Under the pieces are notes generated by a model that had not been told where the DNA came from, made no database searches, and was given only the letters and a program-made list of their open reading frames with translations. From CAZLAP01 sp964557715 (GTDB lineage: Bacteria; Patescibacteriota; Minisyncoccia; Minisyncoccales; RBG-13-42-11): a stretch of 22,005 bases of DNA. The translations under genes and the position numbers were made by a program. Shown here piece by piece: positions 1-6,682 of the stretch. Each line of letters begins with the position of its first letter. Position 1 is the first letter of the stretch. The stretch is from positions 1 to 22,005 of the forward strand of contig CAZLAP010000023.1 in the NCBI GenBank assembly GCA_964557715.1, in the 5' to 3' direction.

Positions 1-27
1 GAAGAGTTCAAATTCAAAGATAAAATT

Positions 28-459
28 ATGAACAAAAACAAAGGGCAAAGCTTAATAGAAATTCTGCTTGCAATAACAATCTTCATTACCGGAGTTGCCG
101 CAGTCTCTTCTTTGTTTTTAAGCTCTCATATTTCTTCAAGCCAAAGCGCGGAAAGGGCTCAGGCAATTTTTCTCGCCAAAGAAGGAATAGAAGCAGTTCG
201 CGCCATCCGCGATTTTAATTTTGAAAATTTGACAAACGGCGCTTACGGAATTGAGCTGGTTGGCGGCAAATGGCAGACAACAGGAGATTGGCCCGATACG
301 ACAGAGGATAAATTTGAAAGAACCATTGAAATTGGCGATGTCCAGGAAGGGGTAAAAATCATAACTTCCACTGTTGAATGGCAATCCATAAGCGGAGCCA
401 GATCAGTATCCTTTAACGAACATCTTACCGATTGGCGGAGCGAATCAGAAGAAGAATAA
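28..459 (+). CDS. Minor type IV prepilin-like protein (PilV-like)
   Basis: Predicted minor pilin or pseudopilin of a type IV pilus. The N-terminus shows a short basic leader, then G6 followed by QSLIE, which is the prepilin peptidase cleavage motif with the conserved Glu at mature position 5. A hydrophobic helix of about 20 residues follows (LLAITIFITGVAAVSSLFL). The remaining ~110 residues would form the exposed domain. At 143 aa the length suits a minor pilin. It opens a run of four prepilin-like genes ahead of pilM. The ATG at 28 overlaps a TGA at 29-31 in another frame, so an upstream gene may end there by ATGA overlap, but too little of it lies in the window to identify. The reading frame is also open to base 1, so the start rests on the leader pattern. 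The PilV label is inferred from the N-terminus only. Confidence 0.8.
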   Translation: MNKNKGQSLIEILLAITIFITGVAAVSSLFLSSHISSSQSAERAQAIFLAKEGIEAVRAIRDFNFENLTNGAYGIELVGGKWQTTGDWPDTTEDKFERTIEIGDVQEGVKIITSTVEWQSISGARSVSFNEHLTDWRSESEEE

Positions 460-493
460 TAATGGTAAGTTTTTGAAAGTATAAATTTTTATT

Positions 494-910
494 ATGTTAA
501 GAAATAAAAAAGATGCCGGTTTTGTCGCCCTGACTTCCGTTCTCATTATCGGAGCTGTGGCTGTTTTAATTGTTGCCGGAACTTTTTCAAGGTCAATAGG
601 GGAAATGGACAGAGGCCTGTCCAGGGAATTTTCAAAAGAAGCTTTGTCTTTGGCTAATCTTTGCGCAGAAAGAGCGCTTTACAGCTTAAGGCTTGATCCG
701 GATTATTCGGGAAATGAAAGGTTTGTCATTGGAAACGGATATTGCGATATCTTGCCCTTGGAAGGAAGCTGGGAATCGCAAAAAATCATTAAAATTGAAG
801 GGAAAATTGAAGGAGAAATTTCTAGCTACGCAAAAAGGATAAAAATTAACGTTTCTTCTTCGGAGCCGAAAATAATAATTGCCGACTGGAGAGAAATCGC
901 TAATTTTTAA
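494..910 (+). CDS. Minor pilin-like protein lacking Glu5 (PilX/GspK-like)
   Basis: Predicted pilus tip-type minor pilin. The N-terminus has a basic leader (MLRNKKDAG), then a cleavage-like G9 followed by FVALT and a hydrophobic stretch (VLIIGAVAVLIVAGTF). The usual Glu at mature position 5 is replaced by Thr. In known systems this is typical of GspK/PilX-type subunits that sit at the fibre tip and need no Glu5 contact with a subunit above. Two cysteines (about residues 56 and 81) could form a disulfide. It lies 34 bases after the preceding pilin gene and 6 bases before the next. No good ribosome-binding site precedes it, as for most genes here. The family assignment comes from the N-terminal pattern and operon context; the C-terminal domain was not recognised. 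Confidence 0.72.
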   Translation: MLRNKKDAGFVALTSVLIIGAVAVLIVAGTFSRSIGEMDRGLSREFSKEALSLANLCAERALYSLRLDPDYSGNERFVIGNGYCDILPLEGSWESQKIIKIEGKIEGEISSYAKRIKINVSSSEPKIIIADWREIANF

Positions 911-916
911 AAATCA

Positions 917-1375
917 ATGGGAAAAATAAAAAACAAAGGTTTTACTTTTTTAGAAGTTTTAATCGCAATTTCAATAGTTGTTTTGCTTACTGCCGGAATC
1001 ATTTTTATAATTGATCCGGGGGAGCAATTTGCCAGAAACAGAGACAAGCAAAGAGAAATCCATCTAAACGCGATTCTTCATGCAATAAAACAAAAACTTT
1101 CACATAACAAGGAAGAATGGGTTTGCGGAGCAGGCGCTATTCAGGAAAGCCCGACATTAATCGGAACAGAAATTAACCAGTATAATCTTTATCCTTGCAT
1201 TTATCCGGATTTTCTTTCCAATCCCGTCTTTGACCCGAAAGACGGCTATTTTAACAGCTTGGAAAACTACTCCGCAGGATACGCAATCTGGCAAAATTCT
1301 GAAACAAAAAAAATTTCCTTATCCGCTCCGGGAGCAGAGCTTGAAGAGATATATCTGGGCGAAAGCCCTGAATAA
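917..1375 (+). CDS. Type IV prepilin-like protein (GspG/PilA-like)
   Basis: Predicted pilin or pseudopilin. A short basic leader ends in G8 followed by FTFLE, a canonical cleavage site with Glu5, and then a hydrophobic helix (VLIAISIVVLLTAGIIFI). Just after the helix it carries DPGEQFARNRDKQR and H49-L-N-A-I, a pattern shared with the pilin at 3566-3994, so the two look paralogous. Two cysteines at 70 and 94 probably form the C-terminal disulfide loop, near in position to C69 and C88 of that paralogue. A late segment (PVFDP...AGYAI) resembles the region after the disulfide in GspG-type pilins. It is 152 aa long and starts 6 bases after the previous gene with no clear ribosome-binding site. 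Confidence 0.8.
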   Translation: MGKIKNKGFTFLEVLIAISIVVLLTAGIIFIIDPGEQFARNRDKQREIHLNAILHAIKQKLSHNKEEWVCGAGAIQESPTLIGTEINQYNLYPCIYPDFLSNPVFDPKDGYFNSLENYSAGYAIWQNSETKKISLSAPGAELEEIYLGESPE

Positions 1376-1388
1376 TAATAAATAAAAT

Positions 1389-1919
1389 ATGGCTGGAAAA
1401 AATAAAAAAAACAGCAAAGGATTCACATTTATAGAATTTTTAATTTATATCGGAATCGTCTCTGTGGTAGTGAGCACTTTTATCGCGTTTAACATTAATA
1501 TTATAAAAGGCAAATCAAAAATCACAGCCATAGAAGAAACAACACAAAGCGCGGTTTTTTCTATGGAAAAAATTTCCCGAAGCATAAGAGATGCTGATTC
1601 AATAATTTCTCCGGTTCCCGGAAACTCTTCTTCTTCCCTCTCTTTAACTATGAAAGACTCGGCAAAAAATCCGACCGAGTTTGCTCTTGTTTCTTCTGAC
1701 GGAATTTGGAAACTGGCAATCACGGAAGGAGAAAGTTCTCCCGTTTTTCTGACTTCAGATTCGGCGGAAATTGCTGAACTGGAATTTTTAAACGCTTCTT
1801 ATGAAAACACGCCCGGAACAATAATGGCGAGAATGACAATAGAGTTTCACAATCCTCTCGAGAGAGAAGAATTTGAATTTGAAAGAACTTTTTATTTAAC
1901 TGAAAATGTGAGAAAATAA
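1389..1919 (+). CDS. Minor type IV prepilin-like protein (PilW/GspJ-like)
   Basis: Predicted minor pilin. The leader MAGKNKKNSKG ends in G11 followed by FTFIE (cleavage site with Glu5), then a hydrophobic helix (FLIYIGIVSVVVSTFIAFNI). The remaining ~130 residues include a helical spacer (AIEETTQSAVFSMEKISRSI) of the kind seen in PilW/GspJ and ComG minor pilins, followed by beta-rich, Ser/Glu-rich sequence. It has no cysteines. At 176 aa it is the largest of the minor pilins here. It sits 13 bases after the previous pilin and 27 bases before pilM, so it is probably in the same transcript. The precise subtype is uncertain; membership of the type IV pilin superfamily is clear. Confidence 0.78.
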   Translation: MAGKNKKNSKGFTFIEFLIYIGIVSVVVSTFIAFNINIIKGKSKITAIEETTQSAVFSMEKISRSIRDADSIISPVPGNSSSSLSLTMKDSAKNPTEFALVSSDGIWKLAITEGESSPVFLTSDSAEIAELEFLNASYENTPGTIMARMTIEFHNPLEREEFEFERTFYLTENVRK

Positions 1920-1946
1920 TTATGCGCATAAATTTACCGGGAAAAA

Positions 1947-3203
1947 ATGAAAATTAACTTTTTTAAAAATATCAATACTTTCAGGCATTCTCCTGTAATG
2001 GGTGTTGACATAAGCGACCACTCCATAGAAATTCTTCAATTGGACAAGGAAAAAAACGTAAAATTTTACGGCAGGTCAATTTTGAAAAAAGGAACAGTGG
2101 AAAACGGAAACATCAAAAACACCAAAGAATTGGGAGAAATATTCCAGGAAACTCTTAGAAAAACAAAACCGAAACCGATAAAAATAAAAAAAAGAAGCAG
2201 GATAAAAGTGATATTCAGCCTGCCTGAATCCAAAGCCTTTATCAGGGAGTTTAAGTTTGAATCAAAAGACAATCTGAAGGAAAACGTTAAAAAATCAATT
2301 AAAGAAAATATTCCTTTTATTTTTGAAGGCGTTTATTGGGATTACATAATGCTTGAAGAAACAGAAAAAGAAGCGAGAGTTCTTGCCGTGGCGGTTTCCG
2401 GCGAAATAGTTGACCAATATATTTATTTTTTCTGGACTCAAAAAACAGACCCGGTTGTTTTTGACATTGAAGCCGCTTCAATAGGCAGGGCCTTGTTGTC
2501 GTCTCAAGAACAAAAAAGCGGCATTGCCATTATTGATATTGGCGCCAGAACAAGCATAATAAATATCTTCAACCTGAAAAAAACCCTGTCTATGTCTATA
2601 AGCATTTCATACGCCGGAGATTATTTTACCCAAAAAATTGCCGAGAAATTGAAAATAACGGAAGAGGAAGCGGAACAGGCAAAACAGGCTCTGGGATTCA
2701 TAAAAGGAACGGCTTCAGAGAACAAATCGTCCGGCTTTTACTTTTCCGAAAAAACGTCTTCCCAAGTTCCTTTTATCCTGGAAGAGTGTTTTTCCGCTGT
2801 TGTCAAAGAAACAAAAAACGCTTTAAAGCATTATAAAAACAAATCAGGGCTTGAAGTGGGAAAAATAATATTAGCCGGTGGCTCGGCTCTTCTCCCCGGA
2901 ATAAAAGAATATTTTCAAAAAAACTTTGAACAAGAAGTGGAAATCGGCAATCCTTTATTGAATATAAAGCCCTCTTCTTTTTTTTCCAAGGAAAAAGCAG
3001 TGCTTTTTGCCAATGTCATAGGCCTAGCCATGCGGAAAAATGAAAGCAATTTCATAAGGTCTGGGGTTAATCTTTTGATAGAGAAAATAAAAAAACACGA
3101 GGAAATTTTGTATTCTGAAAAAAAAAGGTATTCTTTGCTTATTCTGCTTTTTGTTTTTAGCTTGGTAATCGCTTTTCTGGCAATTATTTACGCAATTCAT
3201 TAA
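1947..3203 (+). CDS. pilM: Type IV pilus assembly protein PilM with C-terminal PilN-like membrane segment
   Basis: Actin-like (ASKHA fold) cytoplasmic component of the inner-membrane platform that helps align the type IV pilus machine. Visible features are the N-terminal phosphate-1-like MGVDISDHSIEIL (residues 18-30), a central AIIDIGARTSIINIF segment (phosphate-2-like) and IILAGGSALLPGI (adenosine-site-like, about 308-320). PilM is normally soluble and about 350 aa. This protein is 418 aa and ends with SGVNLL, a charged stretch, and a membrane helix (LLILLFVFSLVIAFLAIIYAI). That tail looks like the start of PilN, whose N-terminal INLL motif binds PilM and is followed by a membrane helix. 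The gene therefore appears to join PilM to the PilN anchor. No separate pilN or pilO is recognisable downstream in the window. Confidence 0.85.
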   Translation: MKINFFKNINTFRHSPVMGVDISDHSIEILQLDKEKNVKFYGRSILKKGTVENGNIKNTKELGEIFQETLRKTKPKPIKIKKRSRIKVIFSLPESKAFIREFKFESKDNLKENVKKSIKENIPFIFEGVYWDYIMLEETEKEARVLAVAVSGEIVDQYIYFFWTQKTDPVVFDIEAASIGRALLSSQEQKSGIAIIDIGARTSIINIFNLKKTLSMSISISYAGDYFTQKIAEKLKITEEEAEQAKQALGFIKGTASENKSSGFYFSEKTSSQVPFILEECFSAVVKETKNALKHYKNKSGLEVGKIILAGGSALLPGIKEYFQKNFEQEVEIGNPLLNIKPSSFFSKEKAVLFANVIGLAMRKNESNFIRSGVNLLIEKIKKHEEILYSEKKRYSLLILLFVFSLVIAFLAIIYAIH

Positions 3204-3209
3204 TTTTTT

Positions 3210-3485
3210 ATGAAACAAAAAATGAAAAAATCCAGACAGTACGGGCTCGTTGTTGCAGCGGTTATTGTTGTTACCGGACTGTTTTTTTTGGGAGCTGTTC
3301 TATATTTTATTATTTTTTTGCCAATTCCGGAATATTTCCACGATTTAAGATTAAGACGGTATTTAAAGCCGCCGACAAGTTTTATAACAATAAATGAAAA
3401 TGAATTACCTGTTTATAAAGAGCCGAATGAAGGTATTGACATTGAAAACAATTGGTATAAAATTAAATTAAAGAATTCAGATTAA
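3210..3485 (+). CDS. Small membrane protein with SH3-like domain truncated by a frameshifting duplication
   Basis: Unrecognised small protein of 91 aa as read. A basic start (MKQKMKKSRQYG) leads into one membrane helix (LVVAAVIVVTGLFFLGAVLYFIIFL). A short linker and the beginning of an SH3-like fold follow (ITINENELPVYKEP..., NNWYKIKLKNS). The frame then stops at 3483-3485 because a 19-bp unit (3462-3480) is repeated directly at 3481-3499. Reading with one copy removed gives EGWLLSEKSLQ and a stop at 3532-3534. That supplies the usual SH3 ending (Trp-Tyr-x-Val/Ile ... Gly-Trp-Leu) and makes a protein of about 107 aa. It lies 6 bases after pilM and so is probably a pilus accessory protein. It may be a recent mutant, a population variant or an assembly error. 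A start at the second Met (3222) is also possible. Confidence 0.6.
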   Translation: MKQKMKKSRQYGLVVAAVIVVTGLFFLGAVLYFIIFLPIPEYFHDLRLRRYLKPPTSFITINENELPVYKEPNEGIDIENNWYKIKLKNSD

Positions 3486-3499
3486 ATTAAAGAATTCAG
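3462..3499. repeat. 19-bp perfect tandem duplication
   Basis: The unit attaaattaaagaattcag occurs at 3462-3480 and again, base for base, at 3481-3499. Nineteen is not a multiple of three, so the second copy shifts the frame of the overlapping small membrane protein gene and creates a stop within it. Confidence 0.95.
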
Positions 3500-3565
3500 A
3501 AGGATGGCTTTTGTCTGAAAAATCATTACAATAAAAAAGTCGTAAATTAAATTAAAAATATTTTT

Positions 3566-3994
3566 ATGAAAAGAAATGAAACAGGTTTTACTTTAATAGA
3601 GCTTTTAATTGTTATCGGCATTATTGCCATTTTGGCTTCGGCAATAGTTATCATTATCCAGCCGGGAGAACAATTTCTTAGGGCGCGCGAAGCAACAAGA
3701 TGGAGCCATGTCAACAGCATAGTTAACGCAGTTTACGCTTATGTGGCAACTAACCAAGAATGGCCTGATTGCGTAGAAACCAGCGCGGCAGGAGATCCTG
3801 ACCCGGTAGCAGTTGACGTTGTCACCTGCACTGATATAGTATCTGATACAAATACTTTGCCCAGAGACCCGACAGAAGGAACTGCGGGAGGAGACACTGG
3901 CTATGACTTAACAGCTGTCCTAAGCGGAGCTACAATCGTGAGCATTACCGTGGAATCCAGCGCCACTGAATCCGAAGTAACAATAACCCAATAA
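3566..3994 (+). CDS. Type IV pilin (possible major pilin, PilA/GspG-like)
   Basis: Predicted pilus subunit, the best candidate here for a main fibre subunit. MKRNETG is a short leader, cut before FTLIE (G7/F8, Glu5 present). The hydrophobic helix LLIVIGIIAILASAIVIII follows, then QPGEQFLRAREATRW. Cysteines 69 and 88 probably form a disulfide around a short loop. The late segment LPRDP...TGYDL matches the usual end of GspG/PilA-type pilins. The C-terminal part is rich in Thr, Ala, Val and Asp and poor in Lys, unlike most proteins in this window, which suits an exported surface protein. It is paralogous in layout to the pilin at 917-1375. It is set apart from the upstream genes by 80 bases and followed directly by a terminator, so it may be expressed at a different level from the minor pilins. 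Confidence 0.85.
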   Translation: MKRNETGFTLIELLIVIGIIAILASAIVIIIQPGEQFLRAREATRWSHVNSIVNAVYAYVATNQEWPDCVETSAAGDPDPVAVDVVTCTDIVSDTNTLPRDPTEGTAGGDTGYDLTAVLSGATIVSITVESSATESEVTITQ

Positions 3995-4018
3995 TTTTAT
4001 CTTTAAATTACTATAAAG

Positions 4019-4056
4019 AAAATCAAGCTAATTAGTCTTAGTTTGATTTTTTATTT
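4019..4056 (+). terminator. Intrinsic terminator after the pilin operon
   Basis: Left arm aaAATCAAGCTA (4019-4030) pairs with TAGTTTGATTtt (4039-4050) with one G-T wobble around an 8-base loop. A T-rich tract follows to about 4056. It lies 25 bases after the pilin stop codon. Confidence 0.75.
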
Positions 4057-4059
4057 TAT

Positions 4060-4065
4060 TATAAT
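4060..4065 (+). promoter_or_regulatory. Possible -10 element for the LOG-family gene
   Basis: A consensus TATAAT at 4060-4065 lies 22 bases before the ATG at 4088 and just after the pilin terminator, where a new promoter would be expected. The hexamer 17 bases upstream (4037-4042, CTTAGT) is a poor -35, so support is weak in AT-rich DNA. Confidence 0.3.
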
Positions 4066-4087
4066 AATTTGAAAATCATAAATAAAA

Positions 4088-4774
4088 ATGATATATTTGA
4101 AAAATACGATGAAAAATAAAAACGGCTTTGCCACGAAAAAACACATTGAAGATATTTCTTTTGTCAGAATATCCAGAATATTGAAAGAATTTCTGAGCGG
4201 TTTTAATTTTTTGAAAAAATACAATAAAACCGTAACATTCTTCGGCTCTTCCAGGGCAAAACCGAAAACAAGATATTACAATGAAGCTTTTGAGCTCGCT
4301 TATCAGCTCTCAAAAAAAGGCTACACTATTGTAACCGGAGGCGGCGGAGGAATTATGGAGGCCGCCAATAAAGGGGCTTTTACGGCCGGAGGCAATTCCG
4401 TGGGCATTAATATCAACCTGCCTGAAGAGCAAAAACTGAATAAATACGTTAAAGATTCAATTTCTTTTCGTTATTTCTTCATAAGAAAAGTGATGCTTAC
4501 CTTTGCTTCCCAGGCTTATGTATTCCTGCCGGGAGGATTTGGCACGCTTGACGAATTCTTTGAAATAATAACGCTGGTCCAGACTAAAAAAATCAAAAAA
4601 ATCCCCATTATCCTGATTCATAAAAATTACTGGCGGCCCCTTCTTAAATGGTTTGAAAAAACTTTATATAAAAAAAATAAAACAATCGGCAAAAAAGACA
4701 CCAAGATTTATTATCTGGTTAACAGTTCTGAAGCAGCCTTAAAATTATTGTTAAGACTGAAAAAGAATTTTTAA
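4088..4774 (+). CDS. LOG family protein (TIGR00730-type Rossmann-fold protein)
   Basis: Member of the LOG/'lysine decarboxylase-like' family. Characterised members release cytokinin bases or hydrolyse nucleoside 5'-monophosphates; the cellular role here is unknown. The Rossmann-like core begins with VTFFGSSRA (residues 48-56). Next come the glycine-rich TGGGGGIMEAANKGA (83-97), R133-K134 and the hallmark PGGFGTLDE (148-156), matching the family's PGGxGTxxE nucleotide-binding motif. At 228 aa it is slightly longer than simple LOG proteins because of a basic N-terminal extension of about 45 residues. A second Met at 4109 could be the true start. It follows a terminator and lies 4 bases before the zincin gene, so the two are probably co-transcribed. 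The family is firmly supported; the substrate is not. Confidence 0.88.
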   Translation: MIYLKNTMKNKNGFATKKHIEDISFVRISRILKEFLSGFNFLKKYNKTVTFFGSSRAKPKTRYYNEAFELAYQLSKKGYTIVTGGGGGIMEAANKGAFTAGGNSVGININLPEEQKLNKYVKDSISFRYFFIRKVMLTFASQAYVFLPGGFGTLDEFFEIITLVQTKKIKKIPIILIHKNYWRPLLKWFEKTLYKKNKTIGKKDTKIYYLVNSSEAALKLLLRLKKNF

Positions 4775-4778
4775 AGAT

Positions 4779-5162
4779 ATGCCGGGGATTGAAAAATTCA
4801 GAAAATTGGTGGAAGAGGGAATTAAAGCTATTCCCGAAGAGTTTTTAAAAAAAATGGAAAACGTTGATATTGTTGTTGAAGAAGAACCGAGTCCGGAACA
4901 ATTAAAAAAATTAAAAATAAGAAAAGGGGTTTTTCTTTTAGGACTGTATGAAGGAATTCCCCAATCTCAAAGATGGGGCTACGGCCAAGTTTTGCCGGAT
5001 AAAATTACAATTTTTAAAAATCCGATTGAAGAAGCGGCTGATTCGGAAGAAAAAATTAGGGATATCGTTAAAAATACGGTCTGGCATGAAATAGCTCATC
5101 ATTTCGGCATGGACGAGAAAAAAGTAAGAAAAGCCGAATCGCGCAAAAAATTCAAGATTTAA
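4779..5162 (+). CDS. Metallopeptidase family protein (small zincin, PF06262/DUF1025-like)
   Basis: Small zinc-dependent peptidase-like protein of 127 aa. The C-terminal motif WHEIAHHFGMDE places H103, E104 and H107 as a classic HExxH site, with D112 as a possible further ligand in the HExxHxxGxxD arrangement of minimal zincins. Earlier landmarks also fit this family: an N-terminal helical segment, the strand VDIVVEEEP, GLYEGIP (55-61) and the strand KITIFKNPI. Substrates are not known. It starts 4 bases after the LOG-family gene. Its stop codon (5160-5162) overlaps the efp stop codon on the other strand (5159-5161), leaving no room for a terminator. Catalysis is inferred from the motif only. 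Confidence 0.87.
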   Translation: MPGIEKFRKLVEEGIKAIPEEFLKKMENVDIVVEEEPSPEQLKKLKIRKGVFLLGLYEGIPQSQRWGYGQVLPDKITIFKNPIEEAADSEEKIRDIVKNTVWHEIAHHFGMDEKKVRKAESRKKFKI

Positions 5163-5719
5163 ACTCTTTTTACATACTCTCCCTTTTCAGTGTTGATTTC
5201 AACAATGTCGTCAGCCTTAACAAACAAAGGAACGTTAACCTCGGCTCCGGTTTCCAAAACCGCTATTTTTGTGCCGGACTGCGCCCTGTCTCCCTTGACC
5301 CCGGGCGGAGCTTCAATCACTTTCAAATGAACTTTTATCGGCAAAGAAACGTTTATTATTTTTCCTTCAAACATAATCGCCTCAACGCCTTGATTCGGCT
5401 TTAGAAAAATCGCGCTTGCGCCAATAACTTCTTTGTCCAAATCAAACCTGTCAGCAGGGTTTTTTTCTTTGCAAAAAAAATATTTATTTTTGTGAGCGTA
5501 TAAAAATTCAGCCTTGATTTTTTCAATTTCAACCTCTTCAAACTCTTCTCCGGTATGAAAGTTTTTTGATATCAGGCTGCCGCTAATTAAGTTCCTGATT
5601 TTCGTTTGGCAAAGGGAACTGCCTCTCCCCTTAAAAACAAAAGAAAAATCCAACACCTCGTAAGGCTGGCCGTTTAAAAGGAATTTTACTCCTTTTTTTA
5701 AATCATTGTGCGAAAGCAT
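5159..5719 (-). CDS. efp: Elongation factor P
   Basis: Translation factor that binds between the P and E sites and relieves ribosome stalling at polyproline. The 186-aa protein has the full three-domain layout: N-terminal KOW-like domain (GVKFLLNGQPYEVLDF), central OB domain, and C-terminal OB domain with the family signature ending in INTEKGEYVKRV. The loop that reaches the peptidyl-transferase centre reads FKGRGSS, so the tip residue is Arg32 rather than the Lys found in E. coli EF-P. Arg at this place is the residue rhamnosylated by EarP in Pseudomonas-type systems; no earP, epmA or epmB is seen in the window. It is the last gene of the minus-strand operon, 6 bases after fmt, and converges on the zincin gene. 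Confidence 0.95.
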   Translation of the reverse strand: MLSHNDLKKGVKFLLNGQPYEVLDFSFVFKGRGSSLCQTKIRNLISGSLISKNFHTGEEFEEVEIEKIKAEFLYAHKNKYFFCKEKNPADRFDLDKEVIGASAIFLKPNQGVEAIMFEGKIINVSLPIKVHLKVIEAPPGVKGDRAQSGTKIAVLETGAEVNVPLFVKADDIVEINTEKGEYVKRV

Positions 5720-5725
5720 ATTGCC

Positions 5726-6670
5726 TTAATTTAACACTGAACCAAGGAAATCCGCATAACCCCTTAAAAAATCTCCTGAGAGCATTTCTTTTCTGCCTTC
5801 CATCTGCAGTTTTTCAACAATTAAAAAATCTTCAGCGCACTGCACCCTTATCGCGTCCGGCGGGGGAGCGGATAAAACTTTTCCAATCGGATGTTTTTCT
5901 TTTTCTTTCAGCTTGGAAATTTTTGCTTTTAAAATTTTAATCTTTACCGGCTTGCCGCTTCTCTGCCAAAAAGCATAGCTGCCAGGCCAGGGATAAAAAG
6001 CCCTTATCCGCCTTTCCAAAGCTTCAGCCGGCTTGCGCCAGTCAATTTTTCCGTCTTCTTTTTTCAAAATCCTGCTGTAAGTCGCTTTTGAATTGTCCTG
6101 GGCCATAGGAAAAATTTTTTCCGCAAACAATTTAAGCAAAGTTTCGGCAAGCAGTTCGGCTCCGAGTTCTGCCAATTTGTCGCGCAAGCTTTGAAAATTC
6201 TCTTTGCTGCCTATTTCTGTTTCCTTTTGGGCAAAAATCGGACCTGCATCAAGCTCTGCAGTCATTTTTATTAAACTGACTCCGGTTTTTTTGTCGCCGT
6301 TTAAAATAGCGTATTGAACGGGCGAAGGCCCGCGCCATAACGGCAGCAAAGAAGGATGCACGTTGAGACAGCCGTATCGGGGAACAGCTAAAATATCTTT
6401 TGGAATAATTTGTCCGTAAGAGGCAAGAATAATCAGGTCTGGCCGCAGTTTCCTAATTTCATCCGCAAAGTCGGCAATATTTTCCGGCCGAACAGCCGGA
6501 ATTTTGTATTTTTCAGCTGAAATTTTAACTGGCGGGGAAACAATAATTTGTTTTCTGCCAACCGCTTTATCAGGAGTGGAAATTACTAAAAAAGGCTTGT
6601 TGGTTGACCTGGCAAGCTTTTCCAAAATAATTGCTCCGAACTCGGATGTGCCGATAAAAATATTTCTCAC
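5726..6670 (-). CDS. fmt: Methionyl-tRNA formyltransferase
   Basis: Formylates Met on initiator tRNA using 10-formyltetrahydrofolate. The N-terminal formyltransferase domain shows NVHPSLLPLWRG, giving catalytic N103 and H105, and LDAGPI with D141. This is the Asn-His-Asp triad in the expected spacing. The C-terminal tRNA-binding domain begins near KEDGKIDWRKPAEALERRIRA and continues through the WPGSYAFW segment. At 314 aa it matches the family. The start is a GTG at 6668-6670 (reading MRNIFIGTSEFG), where the first strand of the fold should begin; no upstream ATG fits better. It lies 12 bases after the helix-hairpin-helix gene and 6 bases before efp, within one operon of translation-related genes. 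Confidence 0.95.
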   Translation of the reverse strand: MRNIFIGTSEFGAIILEKLARSTNKPFLVISTPDKAVGRKQIIVSPPVKISAEKYKIPAVRPENIADFADEIRKLRPDLIILASYGQIIPKDILAVPRYGCLNVHPSLLPLWRGPSPVQYAILNGDKKTGVSLIKMTAELDAGPIFAQKETEIGSKENFQSLRDKLAELGAELLAETLLKLFAEKIFPMAQDNSKATYSRILKKEDGKIDWRKPAEALERRIRAFYPWPGSYAFWQRSGKPVKIKILKAKISKLKEKEKHPIGKVLSAPPPDAIRVQCAEDFLIVEKLQMEGRKEMLSGDFLRGYADFLGSVLN

Positions 6671-6682
6671 GGACTTTTATTT

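Noticed and set aside
1920..1931. 12-bp palindrome TTATGCGCATAA between the last minor pilin and pilM
   Set aside because: It is short, with no matching half-sites nearby and no promoter signal; it could easily be chance.
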